A DNA stretch of 64,000 nucleotides from Steroidobacteraceae bacterium (GTDB lineage Bacteria > Pseudomonadota > Gammaproteobacteria > Steroidobacterales > Steroidobacteraceae): assembly GCA_027531255.1 (NCBI GenBank), contig JAPZRU010000002.1, forward strand, positions 372,001-436,000, given 5' to 3'. The notes beneath the pieces are model-generated. The model saw only the letters and a program-made list of their open reading frames with translations. It was not told the origin of the DNA and ran no database searches. Position 1 is the stretch's first letter, and each line of letters opens with the position of its first letter. This document shows, piece by piece, positions 54,210-61,986 of the stretch. A program made the position numbers and the translations under genes.

Positions 54210-54824
54210 CTACTTCTTCTTCGCGCGCCGGTCGGTCGCGCGGCGCTTCGTCGCCGGCGAGGTCGTCTTCTGTGCGCGGCCGCGCGGCTCGACCGTGATG
54301 CCCTGCACGCGCGCGATGCCGTCGCGGATCATCTGCGCCGCTTCCTCGGGACCTTCCCAGTGCGACACCGTGACCCACTTGCCCTTCTCGAGGTCCTTGT
54401 AGTGTTCGAAGAAGTGCGCGATCTGCTCGGTCAGGATCTTCGGCAGGTCCTGGTACGACCTCACGCCGGTGTAGAACGGGTGCAGCTTGTCGACCGGCAC
54501 CGCGACGATCTTCTCGTCGCCGCCGGCCTCGTCCTCCATCACGATCACGCCGACCGGCCGGCAGCGGATGATCGCGCCCGGCACCACCGGCACCTGGCCG
54601 ACGACCACGACGTCGACGGGGTCGCCGTCCGCCGCGAGCGTCTGCGGGATGAAGCCGTAGTTGCCGGGGTAGTACATCGAGGTGTGCAGGAAGCGGTCGA
54701 CGAACAGCGCGCCCGACTTCTTGTCGAGTTCGTACTTGACCGGGATGCCGCCCTGCGGGATCTCGATCACGGCGTAGATGTCGTACGGCGGCGCGACGCC
54801 GACGGGGATCTGGGTCAGGTCCAT
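54210..54824 (-). CDS. ppa: Inorganic pyrophosphatase
   Basis: A 204-residue family I pyrophosphatase. The core is [23 protein letters not shown], the metal site is [12 protein letters not shown], and the substrate lysines lie in KIVAVPVD and [12 protein letters not shown]. It drives biosynthesis by removing pyrophosphate in the cytoplasm. The C-terminus carries an unusual basic tail of about 30 residues ([20 protein letters not shown]) not found in E. coli Ppa. The ATG at 54824 is 46 bases from the hemE stop on the same strand. Confidence 0.96.
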   Translation of the reverse strand: MDLTQIPVGVAPPYDIYAVIEIPQGGIPVKYELDKKSGALFVDRFLHTSMYYPGNYGFIPQTLAADGDPVDVVVVGQVPVVPGAIIRCRPVGVIVMEDEAGGDEKIVAVPVDKLHPFYTGVRSYQDLPKILTEQIAHFFEHYKDLEKGKWVTVSHWEGPEEAAQMIRDGIARVQGITVEPRGRAQKTTSPATKRRATDRRAKKK

Positions 54825-54850
54825 GGTGGCTCCGGTGAGGGGTTCGGCGT

Positions 54851-54873
54851 CGAAACGGGGACAGTCCCCATCA
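54851..54873. repeat. Palindromic repeat at the stop codon of hemE
   Basis: CGAAACGGGGACAGTCCCCA, edge to edge with the hemE TGA (54871-54873, minus strand). Confidence 0.75.
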
Positions 54874-55941
54874 CGCGTGGTACTGCGGCGAGAGCTCGTG
54901 CACCGCGGCGATCATCGCGCCCGCGTGCTCCGGGTTCACGTCCGGGTGGATGCCGTGCCCGAGGTTGAACACGTGCCCGTGGCCGCGGCCGTAGCTCTCG
55001 AGCACGCGCGCGACCTGCGCACGGATCGCCTCGGGCGGCGCGTAGAGCACCGACGGGTCGAGGTTGCCCTGCAGCGCGACGCGGTCGCGCACCGCGAGCC
55101 GCGCGTCGGCGAGGTCGGTGGTCCAGTCCACGCCGAGCGCGTCCGCGCCCGCCTGCACCATGTCCTCGAGCCACGCGCCGCCGCCCTTGGTGAACAGGAT
55201 CACCGGCACGCGCCCTTCCTCGGTTTCCTTGGTCAGGCCTTCGACGATGCGCGCCATGTAGGCGAGCGAGAACTCGCGGTACTCCTGCGGCGCGAGCACG
55301 CCGCCCCAGGTGTCGAACACCATCACGGCCTGCGCGCCGGCCGCGATCTGCGCGTTGAGATACGCGGTCGTCGCGCGGGTGATCACGTCGAGCAGCCGGT
55401 GCATCTGGTCCGGCGCGCCGTACAGCATGCCCTTGATGTGCGAGAAGTTCTTCGTGCCGCCGCCTTCGACCATGTAGGTGCCGACGGTCCACGGCGAACC
55501 CGCGAAGCCGATCAGCGGCACGCGGCCGTTCAGCTCGCGGCGGATCAGCCGCACCGCGTCCATCACGTAGCGCAGCTCGCCCTCGGGGTCGGGAACCGGC
55601 AGCCGGTCGATGTCCGCGGGCGTGCGCACCGGCCGCGCGATCTTCGGCCCCTCGCCCGCCTCGAACTCGAGCCCGACGTTCATCGCGTGCGGAATCGTCA
55701 GGATGTCGGAGAACAGGATCGCGGCGTCGAGCGGGTAGCGGTCGAGCGGCTGCAGCGTGACCTCGCAGGCCAGCTCGGGGTTCATGCAGAGGTTCAGGAA
55801 GCTGCCCGCCTTCGCGCGCGTCGCGCGGTACTCCGGCAGGTAGCGCCCGGCCTGACGCATCATCCACAGCGGCGTGCGCGGGGTCGGCTTGCGCAGCAGG
55901 GCGCGGAGCAGCAGATCGTTCTTCAGCGGGGCGTGCGGCAT
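54871..55941 (-). CDS. hemE: Uroporphyrinogen decarboxylase
   Basis: A 356-residue enzyme that decarboxylates uroporphyrinogen III to coproporphyrinogen III. Conserved segments: [15 protein letters not shown], the active-site aspartate region [36 protein letters not shown] and NLGHGIHPD near the end. The ATG at 55941 gives the usual start [12 protein letters not shown]. It adds to hemCDXY at 33-37 kb but is in a separate place. Its last codons run up to a palindromic repeat. Confidence 0.97.
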   Translation of the reverse strand: MPHAPLKNDLLLRALLRKPTPRTPLWMMRQAGRYLPEYRATRAKAGSFLNLCMNPELACEVTLQPLDRYPLDAAILFSDILTIPHAMNVGLEFEAGEGPKIARPVRTPADIDRLPVPDPEGELRYVMDAVRLIRRELNGRVPLIGFAGSPWTVGTYMVEGGGTKNFSHIKGMLYGAPDQMHRLLDVITRATTAYLNAQIAAGAQAVMVFDTWGGVLAPQEYREFSLAYMARIVEGLTKETEEGRVPVILFTKGGGAWLEDMVQAGADALGVDWTTDLADARLAVRDRVALQGNLDPSVLYAPPEAIRAQVARVLESYGRGHGHVFNLGHGIHPDVNPEHAGAMIAAVHELSPQYHA

Positions 55942-56005
55942 GCGGTGACTCGCGGGTGTGCGCTGCGGTGACGGAGGTTCGGGGACGGCGGCGGATCGCG
56001 CGGCG

Positions 56006-56737
56006 CTAGGCGCCGGCGGCACCTGCGCAGACCTTCGCGATGGAAGCCTGGATCGCTTCGGCGGCGGCGCGCGGATCCTGCGCGTCGCGGATCGGGCGGC
56101 CGACGACGATGTAGTCGGCACCCACCTCGAACGCGCGCTCGACCGTGAGCACGCGCTTCTGGTCGTCGGTGGGCCGGTTCTCCACGGGGCGGATACCGGG
56201 CGTGACCACCAGCAGCCTGGGCCCGAGCTCGCGGCGGATCGCCTCGGCCTCGATGCCGGACGACACCACGCCGTGCACGCCGGCCGCGAGCGCGCGCCTC
56301 GCGCGCGAGACCACCAGCTGCTCGACGTCGCACTGGAAGCCGAGGTCGTCGAGGTCGCCGCGGTCGAGGCTCGTCAGCACGGTGACCGCGAGGATCTTGA
56401 CGTCCTTCGCGTTCGCGACCGCCGCCTCCATGATCCCCTGGTTGCCGTGCACGGTCGTGAACTCGATGCCGCGTCCGTTCAGGCGCCGCACCGCCGCGCC
56501 GACGGTGGCGGGGATGTCGAAGAACTTCAGGTCCGCGAAGATCTTCTTGCCCTTGCCGACCATCCAGTCGAGCAGTTCGTAGTAGCCGCCGGCCATGCAC
56601 AGCTCGAGGCCGAGCTTGTAGAACGTGACCGAGTCGCCGAGCGTGTCGACCATCCGGCGCGCCGCGTCGGTGTCGGGGACGTCGAGCGCGAAGATCAGGC
56701 GCTCGCGCGGCCGAATGTCCTTCATGGCGTTGTTCAT
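56006..56737 (-). CDS. pyrF: Orotidine 5'-phosphate decarboxylase
   Basis: A 243-residue pyrimidine-synthesis enzyme converting OMP to UMP. The catalytic Asp-Lys-Asp motif is in [14 protein letters not shown], and the phosphate-binding end is VVTPGIRP and [14 protein letters not shown]. The start [21 protein letters not shown] has an alternative ATG at codon 5. It lies 64 bases upstream of hemE on the same strand and may be cotranscribed. Confidence 0.97.
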   Translation of the reverse strand: MNNAMKDIRPRERLIFALDVPDTDAARRMVDTLGDSVTFYKLGLELCMAGGYYELLDWMVGKGKKIFADLKFFDIPATVGAAVRRLNGRGIEFTTVHGNQGIMEAAVANAKDVKILAVTVLTSLDRGDLDDLGFQCDVEQLVVSRARRALAAGVHGVVSSGIEAEAIRRELGPRLLVVTPGIRPVENRPTDDQKRVLTVERAFEVGADYIVVGRPIRDAQDPRAAAEAIQASIAKVCAGAAGA

Positions 56738-56774
56738 CGGGAGCTCGGCCGTCCGGGCGGGGTTCGACCCGGGA

Positions 56775-57923
56775 TTATGCCGTGCGGGCGCCGGAGCCGG
56801 CGAGCTTCGGTTCGCCGCAACCGGGGGCCAGCACGGCGCAGAGCGCGAGTGCCGCGACCGCAGCGAGTCCCGCCAGCATCGGCACGGCCGAACCCGGTCC
56901 CACGTAGTCGAGCCACCAGCCCGTCATCAGCGGCGACACGAGCGAGCCCACCGTGTATGCCCCCGCCCCGATCGCGACCACGCGTGGCATCAGGTCCGGT
57001 GCGGAGTGCTGCGCGCCGTGCACGATCGCCAGCGTGTAGAGGCCGCCGCCGGCTGCGCCGAGCACGAAGGCCACCGGCAGCAGCGCGGCCGGCAGGGCCG
57101 CGAGCAGCGCGAGCGCCGCGGGCACGGCCAGCGCCAGCACGCGCAGCACCTGCGCCGCACCGCCGCGGTCGGCGCGCCAGCCGAACGGGTACATCAGCAG
57201 GAAGCTGCCGGCGCCGACGAGCGCGGCGAGCGACAGTGCCTCGCCGAGTCGCCCGGCCTCCGCCGCGAGCAGCGGGCCCGTGGTCATGAAGCCGCTCTCG
57301 AACGCCCCGCCGGCGAGTGCCGCGAGGGCGACACCCGCCAGCACGAGGCGATTCCGCGGCGCGGGCGACGCCACGGCGGCTTCGCCCCGGGCCTCGTCGA
57401 GCGTCGCGAAGCACGCGAGCCCGGCGACGGCGAGCGCGCCGAGCAGCACGGCCGTGCTGGCCAGGCCGTCGGCAGGGAGGAAGCGCACCGCCAGCGGCGC
57501 GGCCAGCATCGCCGCGCCCGCGACGGTCTCGGCGACGGCGATGACGCGGCCCACCGCCGCGCGTTCGCTGATGGCGATCAGCCACGCGTCCAGCGCGGCC
57601 CAGCGCAGGCCGAAGCCGATGCCCAGCAGCGCGGAACCCACCCAGAGCCCGGGCTCGCCGAGCGGCAGCGCCGCGGCGGCCGCGAGATGCGCACCGCCCG
57701 CGAGTCGCGCGACCCACCGCTTGCCGTGGCGACGCGCGAGGCGGGGCGTCGCCGGCAGCGCCGCCAGCACACCGAGCATCGGCACGGCCGCCAGCGTGCC
57801 CGCAGCCGCGGCGGACCAGCCGGCCGCGAGCACGTGCACGGTGACGGCCGTCCACGCCGCGAAGAACGCCAGCTGGAACGCGCCGATCGCCGCCAGCAGC
57901 CGCAGGGTCGCGCTCGCGCGCAT
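56775..57923 (-). CDS. MFS transporter
   Basis: A 382-residue major facilitator with about 12 helices. The A-motif-like loop between helices 2 and 3 (TPRLARRHGKRWVARLAGG) and the later GWRADRGGAAQVLRV loop fit the YcaD/drug exporter-type MFS group. The gene is divergent from a TetR regulator, and its ribosome site coincides with half of an operator palindrome (57929-57945), a strong sign of direct repression. A drug or metabolite exporter is likely; the substrate is unknown. Confidence 0.9.
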   Translation of the reverse strand: MRASATLRLLAAIGAFQLAFFAAWTAVTVHVLAAGWSAAAAGTLAAVPMLGVLAALPATPRLARRHGKRWVARLAGGAHLAAAAALPLGEPGLWVGSALLGIGFGLRWAALDAWLIAISERAAVGRVIAVAETVAGAAMLAAPLAVRFLPADGLASTAVLLGALAVAGLACFATLDEARGEAAVASPAPRNRLVLAGVALAALAGGAFESGFMTTGPLLAAEAGRLGEALSLAALVGAGSFLLMYPFGWRADRGGAAQVLRVLALAVPAALALLAALPAALLPVAFVLGAAGGGLYTLAIVHGAQHSAPDLMPRVVAIGAGAYTVGSLVSPLMTGWWLDYVGPGSAVPMLAGLAAVAALALCAVLAPGCGEPKLAGSGARTA

Positions 57924-57928
57924 CGCTA

Positions 57929-57945
57929 CTCCTACACTGTAGGAG
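57929..57945. promoter_or_regulatory. TetR-type operator 1 (MFS side)
   Basis: CTCCTACA-C-TGTAGGAG, a perfect 17-base palindrome, 5 bases from the MFS start codon. Its TAGGAG half on the minus strand is the MFS ribosome site. Confidence 0.85.
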
Positions 57946-57952
57946 AGCTATA

Positions 57953-57969
57953 CTCCTACAGCGTAGGAG
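57953..57969. promoter_or_regulatory. TetR-type operator 2 (regulator side)
   Basis: CTCCTACA-G-CGTAGGAG, the same palindrome with one mismatch, centred 24 bases from operator 1. Its right half (TAGGAGG) is the regulator's ribosome site; TATACT (57949-57954) next to it may be a -10 for the regulator. Confidence 0.82.
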
Positions 57970-57977
57970 GCAAGTCC

Positions 57978-58703
57978 ATGCCGGCCCGTCGAACTTCCCG
58001 CGCCCCGAAAGGCGTCGACCGCCAGGCCGTGGCGCTCGCGGCGCTCGAACTGGTCGCCGCCGAGGGCGAAGCCGGCTTCAGCCTGCGTCGGCTCGGCGAC
58101 GCGCTCGACCTCGACCCGATGACGCTGCTGCACCACTTCGGCTCGCGAGAGGGGCTGCTGCGGGCCGCGGCGGACCGCTTCCTCGCCGAGCTGCCGCTGG
58201 CGACCCCGGCGGGCGAGTGGCGCGCCGACCTGCGCGGCTTCGCGCAGGCGTTCCGCGCGCTGGCCCGGCGGCGACCGCGGGCCGTGGAACTGCTCTGGAA
58301 CTTCGGCGCCACCGGCAAGGCGGACTACCGTCACAGCGAACGGGTGTACGGCTCGATGCTGGGCGCCGGCCTGCCCGACGCGCGGGCCGCGGAGCTCGGC
58401 GTCGCGTTCTACGTGCTGGTGATCGGCCTGTGCGTCGCGGAATCGCGCGGCCTGGTGCAGCCGTCGAGCGCGGCGGAGCGCGAGGAGCTCGGCGCGCTGT
58501 CGCCGGCGGCCCACGCCGCGCAGCGACGCCTCGCGTCCGAGTTCGCGGCGCTGTCGCCCGAATCGACGTTCATGCACGCGGTCGAGGCGTATCTCGACGG
58601 CATAGCCGCGCTCGTGCCGCCGCGGCGACGGCGCGCCGCCGGTGCCCGGGCACCGCAGGCTGCTGCCGGGCCTGGCAGCGGACCCCGCCGCCGCCCCGGT
58701 TGA
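57978..58703 (+). CDS. TetR/AcrR family regulator
   Basis: A 241-residue repressor. The helix-turn-helix lies at about residues 12-60: ALELVAAEGEAGFSLRRLGDALDLDPMTLLHHFGSREGLL, the TetR pattern. The C-terminal ligand domain begins near FAQAFRALARRRPRAVELLW, and the protein ends with a basic disordered tail (PPRRRRAAGARAPQ). The ATG at 57978 is 8 bases from operator 2 and just past AGGAGG. It almost certainly controls itself and the MFS gene. Confidence 0.92.
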   Translation: MPARRTSRAPKGVDRQAVALAALELVAAEGEAGFSLRRLGDALDLDPMTLLHHFGSREGLLRAAADRFLAELPLATPAGEWRADLRGFAQAFRALARRRPRAVELLWNFGATGKADYRHSERVYGSMLGAGLPDARAAELGVAFYVLVIGLCVAESRGLVQPSSAAEREELGALSPAAHAAQRRLASEFAALSPESTFMHAVEAYLDGIAALVPPRRRRAAGARAPQAAAGPGSGPRRRPG

Positions 58704-58749
58704 TCGGCCACGTCTCGATCCGGACCGGCGCGCGGCACGCCACCGTGCG

Positions 58750-59967
58750 TCAGCTCTCCGGCCCCTGCGGTACCGCCGGGTCGTATAGCCGCCCGTGCTC
58801 GACGATCGCGTAGCGGTCGGTCATGCCCGCGATGTAGTCCGCTACCGCGCGCGCACGCCCCGCGACGCCCTGGCTCGCCTCCAGCCGCTGCGCGGCCGCG
58901 CGGTGCTCGTCCGGCAGCAGGCGCACGTCGTCGAAGTACGCGCGGTACAGCTCGCGCACCACGCGCTGCGCCTTCGTGGTCATGCGCACGACGCGAAAGT
59001 GCCGGTAGACGTGCTCGTTCAGGAAGCGCTTGAGCTCGAGGTGCTCCGCGGCGATCCGCTCCGAGAGGCCGATCAGCGGGTGCGCGAGCGCGCGCACCGC
59101 CTCGGCGTCGGCAGGCGCCGCCTCGGCGAGGCGCGCGCGCGTCGTCTCGATCAGGTCGGTGACGACCTCGTCGATCATCCGGCGCACGACCTCGTGGATC
59201 ACGCGGCGGTCCTGCAGGTCCGGGTAGAGCCCCTGCACGGTCTCGTAGTGCCGGCGGAACAGCGCGACGCGCGCGAGGTCGCGACACGACACGAGCCCGG
59301 CGCGCAGGCCGTCGTCGACGTCGTGGTTGTTGTAGGCGATCTCGTCGGCGACGTTCGCGAGCTGCGCCTCGAGCGAGGGCTGGCGGCTCTCGAGGAAGCG
59401 CTGCCCGAGCGCGCCGAGCCCGCGCGCGTTCCTCGCGGAGCAGTGCTTCAGGATGCCCTCGCGACACTCGAACGTGAGGTTGAGACCGGGGAACTCCGCG
59501 TAGCGCTCCTCGAGTTCGTCGACGACGCGCAGGCTCTGCAGGTTGTGCTCGAAGCCGCCGTGCTCGCGCAGGCACTCGTTCAGCGCGTCCTGGCCGGCGT
59601 GGCCGAACGGCGTGTGGCCGAGGTCGTGCGCGAGGCAGATCGCCTCGCAGAGCGTCTCGTTCAGGCCGAGCGTGCGCGACACGCTGCGGCCGATCTGCGC
59701 GACTTCGAGCGAGTGCGTGAGGCGCGTGCGGTAGAGGTCGCCCTCGTGGTTGACGAACACCTGCGTCTTGTAGACGAGGCGCCGGAACGCGGTGGAGTGC
59801 ACGATGCGGTCGCGATCGCGCTGGTACTCGCCGCGGTACTTCGGCGCGGGCTCGGGATGCCGGCGCCCGCGCGACTGCGACTCGTGGCTCGCGTACGGCG
59901 CGAGCGGGAAGGCGGGATGCGTCGCGCCGCCGTGACCGGACACGCCGCGGCGGTCGTCGCCGCTCAC
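58750..59967 (-). CDS. dgt: Deoxyguanosinetriphosphate triphosphohydrolase-like protein
   Basis: A 405-residue HD-domain dNTPase. The metal motif is complete: R in [12 protein letters not shown] in [17 protein letters not shown] in [15 protein letters not shown] and the later aspartate in [14 protein letters not shown]. These enzymes cut dNTPs to nucleosides and triphosphate and influence replication fidelity. The GTG start overlaps the aroB stop (GTGA), so the two are cotranslated. It faces the TetR gene tail to tail. Confidence 0.95.
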   Translation of the reverse strand: MSGDDRRGVSGHGGATHPAFPLAPYASHESQSRGRRHPEPAPKYRGEYQRDRDRIVHSTAFRRLVYKTQVFVNHEGDLYRTRLTHSLEVAQIGRSVSRTLGLNETLCEAICLAHDLGHTPFGHAGQDALNECLREHGGFEHNLQSLRVVDELEERYAEFPGLNLTFECREGILKHCSARNARGLGALGQRFLESRQPSLEAQLANVADEIAYNNHDVDDGLRAGLVSCRDLARVALFRRHYETVQGLYPDLQDRRVIHEVVRRMIDEVVTDLIETTRARLAEAAPADAEAVRALAHPLIGLSERIAAEHLELKRFLNEHVYRHFRVVRMTTKAQRVVRELYRAYFDDVRLLPDEHRAAAQRLEASQGVAGRARAVADYIAGMTDRYAIVEHGRLYDPAVPQGPES

Positions 59968-61040
59968 GCGACCCGCGCCTCGAGCGTGGCGCGCAGCGCC
60001 CGGTCGTCGTAGTCGCCGGTGACGACCGCCTGGCCCAGCGACTTCAGCAGCACGAGCCGCACGCGACCGCCGAGCACCTTCTTGTCCAGCGACATCAGTT
60101 CCAGCGCGCGCTCGACGCCGATGCGCGGCGGGCTCGTCGGCAGGCCCGCGCGGGCGACCAGGTCGCGTACGCGCGCCACGTCCGTGCTCGTCAGCCAGCC
60201 GAGCCGCTCGGAGGTCTCGGCCGCGAGCACGGTGCCCGTGGCGACCGCTTCACCGTGCAGCCACTCGCCGTAGCCGGCGGCCGTCTCGATCGCATGACCG
60301 AAGGTGTGGCCCAGGTTCAGCAGCGCGCGCGGGCCCTGCTCGCGCTCGTCGAGCGCGACGAGCTCGGCCTTGATGGCGCACGAGCGGTGGATCGCGTACG
60401 CGAGTGCCTCCGGGTCGCGCGCCAGCAGTCGCGCGAGGTTCGCGTCGAGCCAGTCGAGGAACTCCGCATCGCGGATGAAGCCGTACTTCAGGACTTCCGC
60501 GAGCCCCGCCCGGAGCTCGCGGTCGGGCAGCGTCGCGAGCGTGTCGAGGTCGGCGTGCACGGCGGACGGCTGGTGGAACGCGCCGATCAGGTTCTTGCCG
60601 GCGGCGTGGTTGACGGCGGTCTTGCCGCCCACCGAGGAGTCGACCTGCGCGAGCAGCGTGGTCGGCAGCTGCACGCAGGCGATGCCGCGCTGCCAGCATG
60701 CCGCGGCGAAACCGGCGAGGTCGCCGACCACGCCCCCGCCGAGCGCGAGGATCGCGCCGTCGCGGTTCACGCGCGCTCGGGCGAGCGCATCGAACACGCC
60801 GTCGAGCGTCGCGAGCGTCTTGTACTGCTCGCCGTCCGGCAGCACGCACTCGGCGAGCGTGCGGCCGGCGAGCGTGGCGCGCAGGCGTGGCAGGTACAGC
60901 GGCCCGACGGTCGCGTTCGTGACGACGAGCAGCGGACCGCGGGGCAGCGTGGCCTCGAGCGCCGCCCGATCGAGCAGCCGCCCGGGACCGATCAGGATCG
61001 GGTAGCGACGATCGCCGAGCTCGATGTCGAGGCGCTGCAT
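59964..61040 (-). CDS. aroB: 3-dehydroquinate synthase
   Basis: A 358-residue enzyme of the shikimate pathway. NAD-binding [17 protein letters not shown], the [20 protein letters not shown] substrate region and the zinc ligands in [12 protein letters not shown] are all present. The ATG at 61040 gives [15 protein letters not shown]. aroK is upstream on the same strand, as usual, but 246 bases away rather than adjacent because of an insert that carries a possible gene relic. Confidence 0.97.
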   Translation of the reverse strand: MQRLDIELGDRRYPILIGPGRLLDRAALEATLPRGPLLVVTNATVGPLYLPRLRATLAGRTLAECVLPDGEQYKTLATLDGVFDALARARVNRDGAILALGGGVVGDLAGFAAACWQRGIACVQLPTTLLAQVDSSVGGKTAVNHAAGKNLIGAFHQPSAVHADLDTLATLPDRELRAGLAEVLKYGFIRDAEFLDWLDANLARLLARDPEALAYAIHRSCAIKAELVALDEREQGPRALLNLGHTFGHAIETAAGYGEWLHGEAVATGTVLAAETSERLGWLTSTDVARVRDLVARAGLPTSPPRIGVERALELMSLDKKVLGGRVRLVLLKSLGQAVVTGDYDDRALRATLEARVA

Positions 61041-61081
61041 GGCCGGGCGAGTGTACCAAGCCCGGCCCGGCCCAAGCGGCG

Positions 61082-61135
61082 CTAGAACTCGTTCCAGTCC
61101 TCGGCCGCGGTCCTGCTCGCCGGCGGCGCGCTGCG
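61082..61135 (-). pseudogene. Possible C-terminal tail relic of a methyl-accepting chemotaxis protein
   Basis: In the aroB-aroK gap the minus strand ends with [15 protein letters not shown] and a TAG stop. Many chemotaxis receptors end in an acidic-aromatic pentapeptide (such as DWEEF or NWETF) after an Ala/Pro linker, which this resembles. Codons further upstream in this frame are not receptor-like, and a shifted frame gives an unassigned stretch. The match is short and the call is weak. Confidence 0.25.
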
Positions 61136-61286
61136 CGGCCGCGAGCTCGATCGGCACCGCGCGCTGGTGGCCGAGTTCGGTGATGGCGATCGGCAACGCC
61201 GCGACCACCACCCGCTGGGCGTCGTTCAGCGGCAGGTCCGGGTCCCGTCCGAGCCCGTGCTCCGCGGCGCGGGCTCGGCGCCCGCC

Positions 61287-61871
61287 TCAGCGCTCGATCG
61301 TCGGCTCGGCCGGCGCGCTCGCGACGAAACCGAGAGCGCCGAGCGCCGCGAGCACTTCGTCCGCGACGGTCTGGACGCGGCGGCCGTCGGTCGCCACCAC
61401 CACGTGCGCGGTGCCGCGGTAGAGCGGCTCCCGGAACGCCATCAGCTCCGCGAGGCGCCGCCGCGGGTCCACGTCCTGCAGCAGCGGCCGGTGACGGCCG
61501 TGGCGCGTACGCTCGTACTGCTGGTCCACGGACGCGAACAGGTAGACGACGACGCCCCGCGAGTGCAGCGCTTCGCGATTCGCCTCCAGCAGCACGGCGC
61601 CGCCGCCGGTGGAGACCACGGTGCGGGGCCAGCGCGTGAGGTCGTCGATCACCTCGCGCTCGCGCAGGCGGAAGCCCGCCTCGCCTTCCTTCTCGAAGAT
61701 GAAGGGGATGTCGACGCCGGTGCGGCTCTCGATCTCGACGTCGCTGTCCACGAACCGGTACCGCAGCAACTGAGCGACGAGCCGGCCCACCGCCGTCTTG
61801 CCCGAGCCCATCGGGCCGATCAGGAAGACGCTGGTGCCGGGAGGCGCGGAGGTCGGGCCGGACGTGTCCAT
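61287..61871 (-). CDS. aroK: Shikimate kinase
   Basis: A 194-residue kinase phosphorylating shikimate at the 3-hydroxyl. Walker A is LIGPMGSGKTAVGR, the shikimate-binding DSDVEIESRTG and STGGGAV segments are intact, and the lid/R-loop is RTRHGRHRPLL. The start ATG is at 61871. It lies before aroB on the same strand and after the large surface-protein gene, which is separated by two inverted repeats. Confidence 0.97.
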   Translation of the reverse strand: MDTSGPTSAPPGTSVFLIGPMGSGKTAVGRLVAQLLRYRFVDSDVEIESRTGVDIPFIFEKEGEAGFRLREREVIDDLTRWPRTVVSTGGGAVLLEANREALHSRGVVVYLFASVDQQYERTRHGRHRPLLQDVDPRRRLAELMAFREPLYRGTAHVVVATDGRRVQTVADEVLAALGALGFVASAPAEPTIER

Positions 61872-61912
61872 CGGCGGAAGTGTAGGCGCGCGGCGCGCCT
61901 CGGCGAAACGAC

Positions 61913-61978
61913 CGCGGCCGCCCGGAGGCGGCCGCGGAGGATCGAGCGGGGCTCCCCGCGGAGCCGGATGCTCGATCA
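61913..61978. repeat. Two inverted repeats between the surface-protein gene and aroK
   Basis: A perfect 11-base-pair stem (CCGCGGCCGCC / GGCGGCCGCGG, 61913-61938) is next to a second, outer pair GATCGAGC / GCTCGATC (61941-61948 and 61971-61978) enclosing another small GC stem. On the minus strand they follow the surface-protein stop and probably end its transcript, although the T-run is weak. Confidence 0.6.
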
Positions 61979-61986
61979 GGGTCCGA

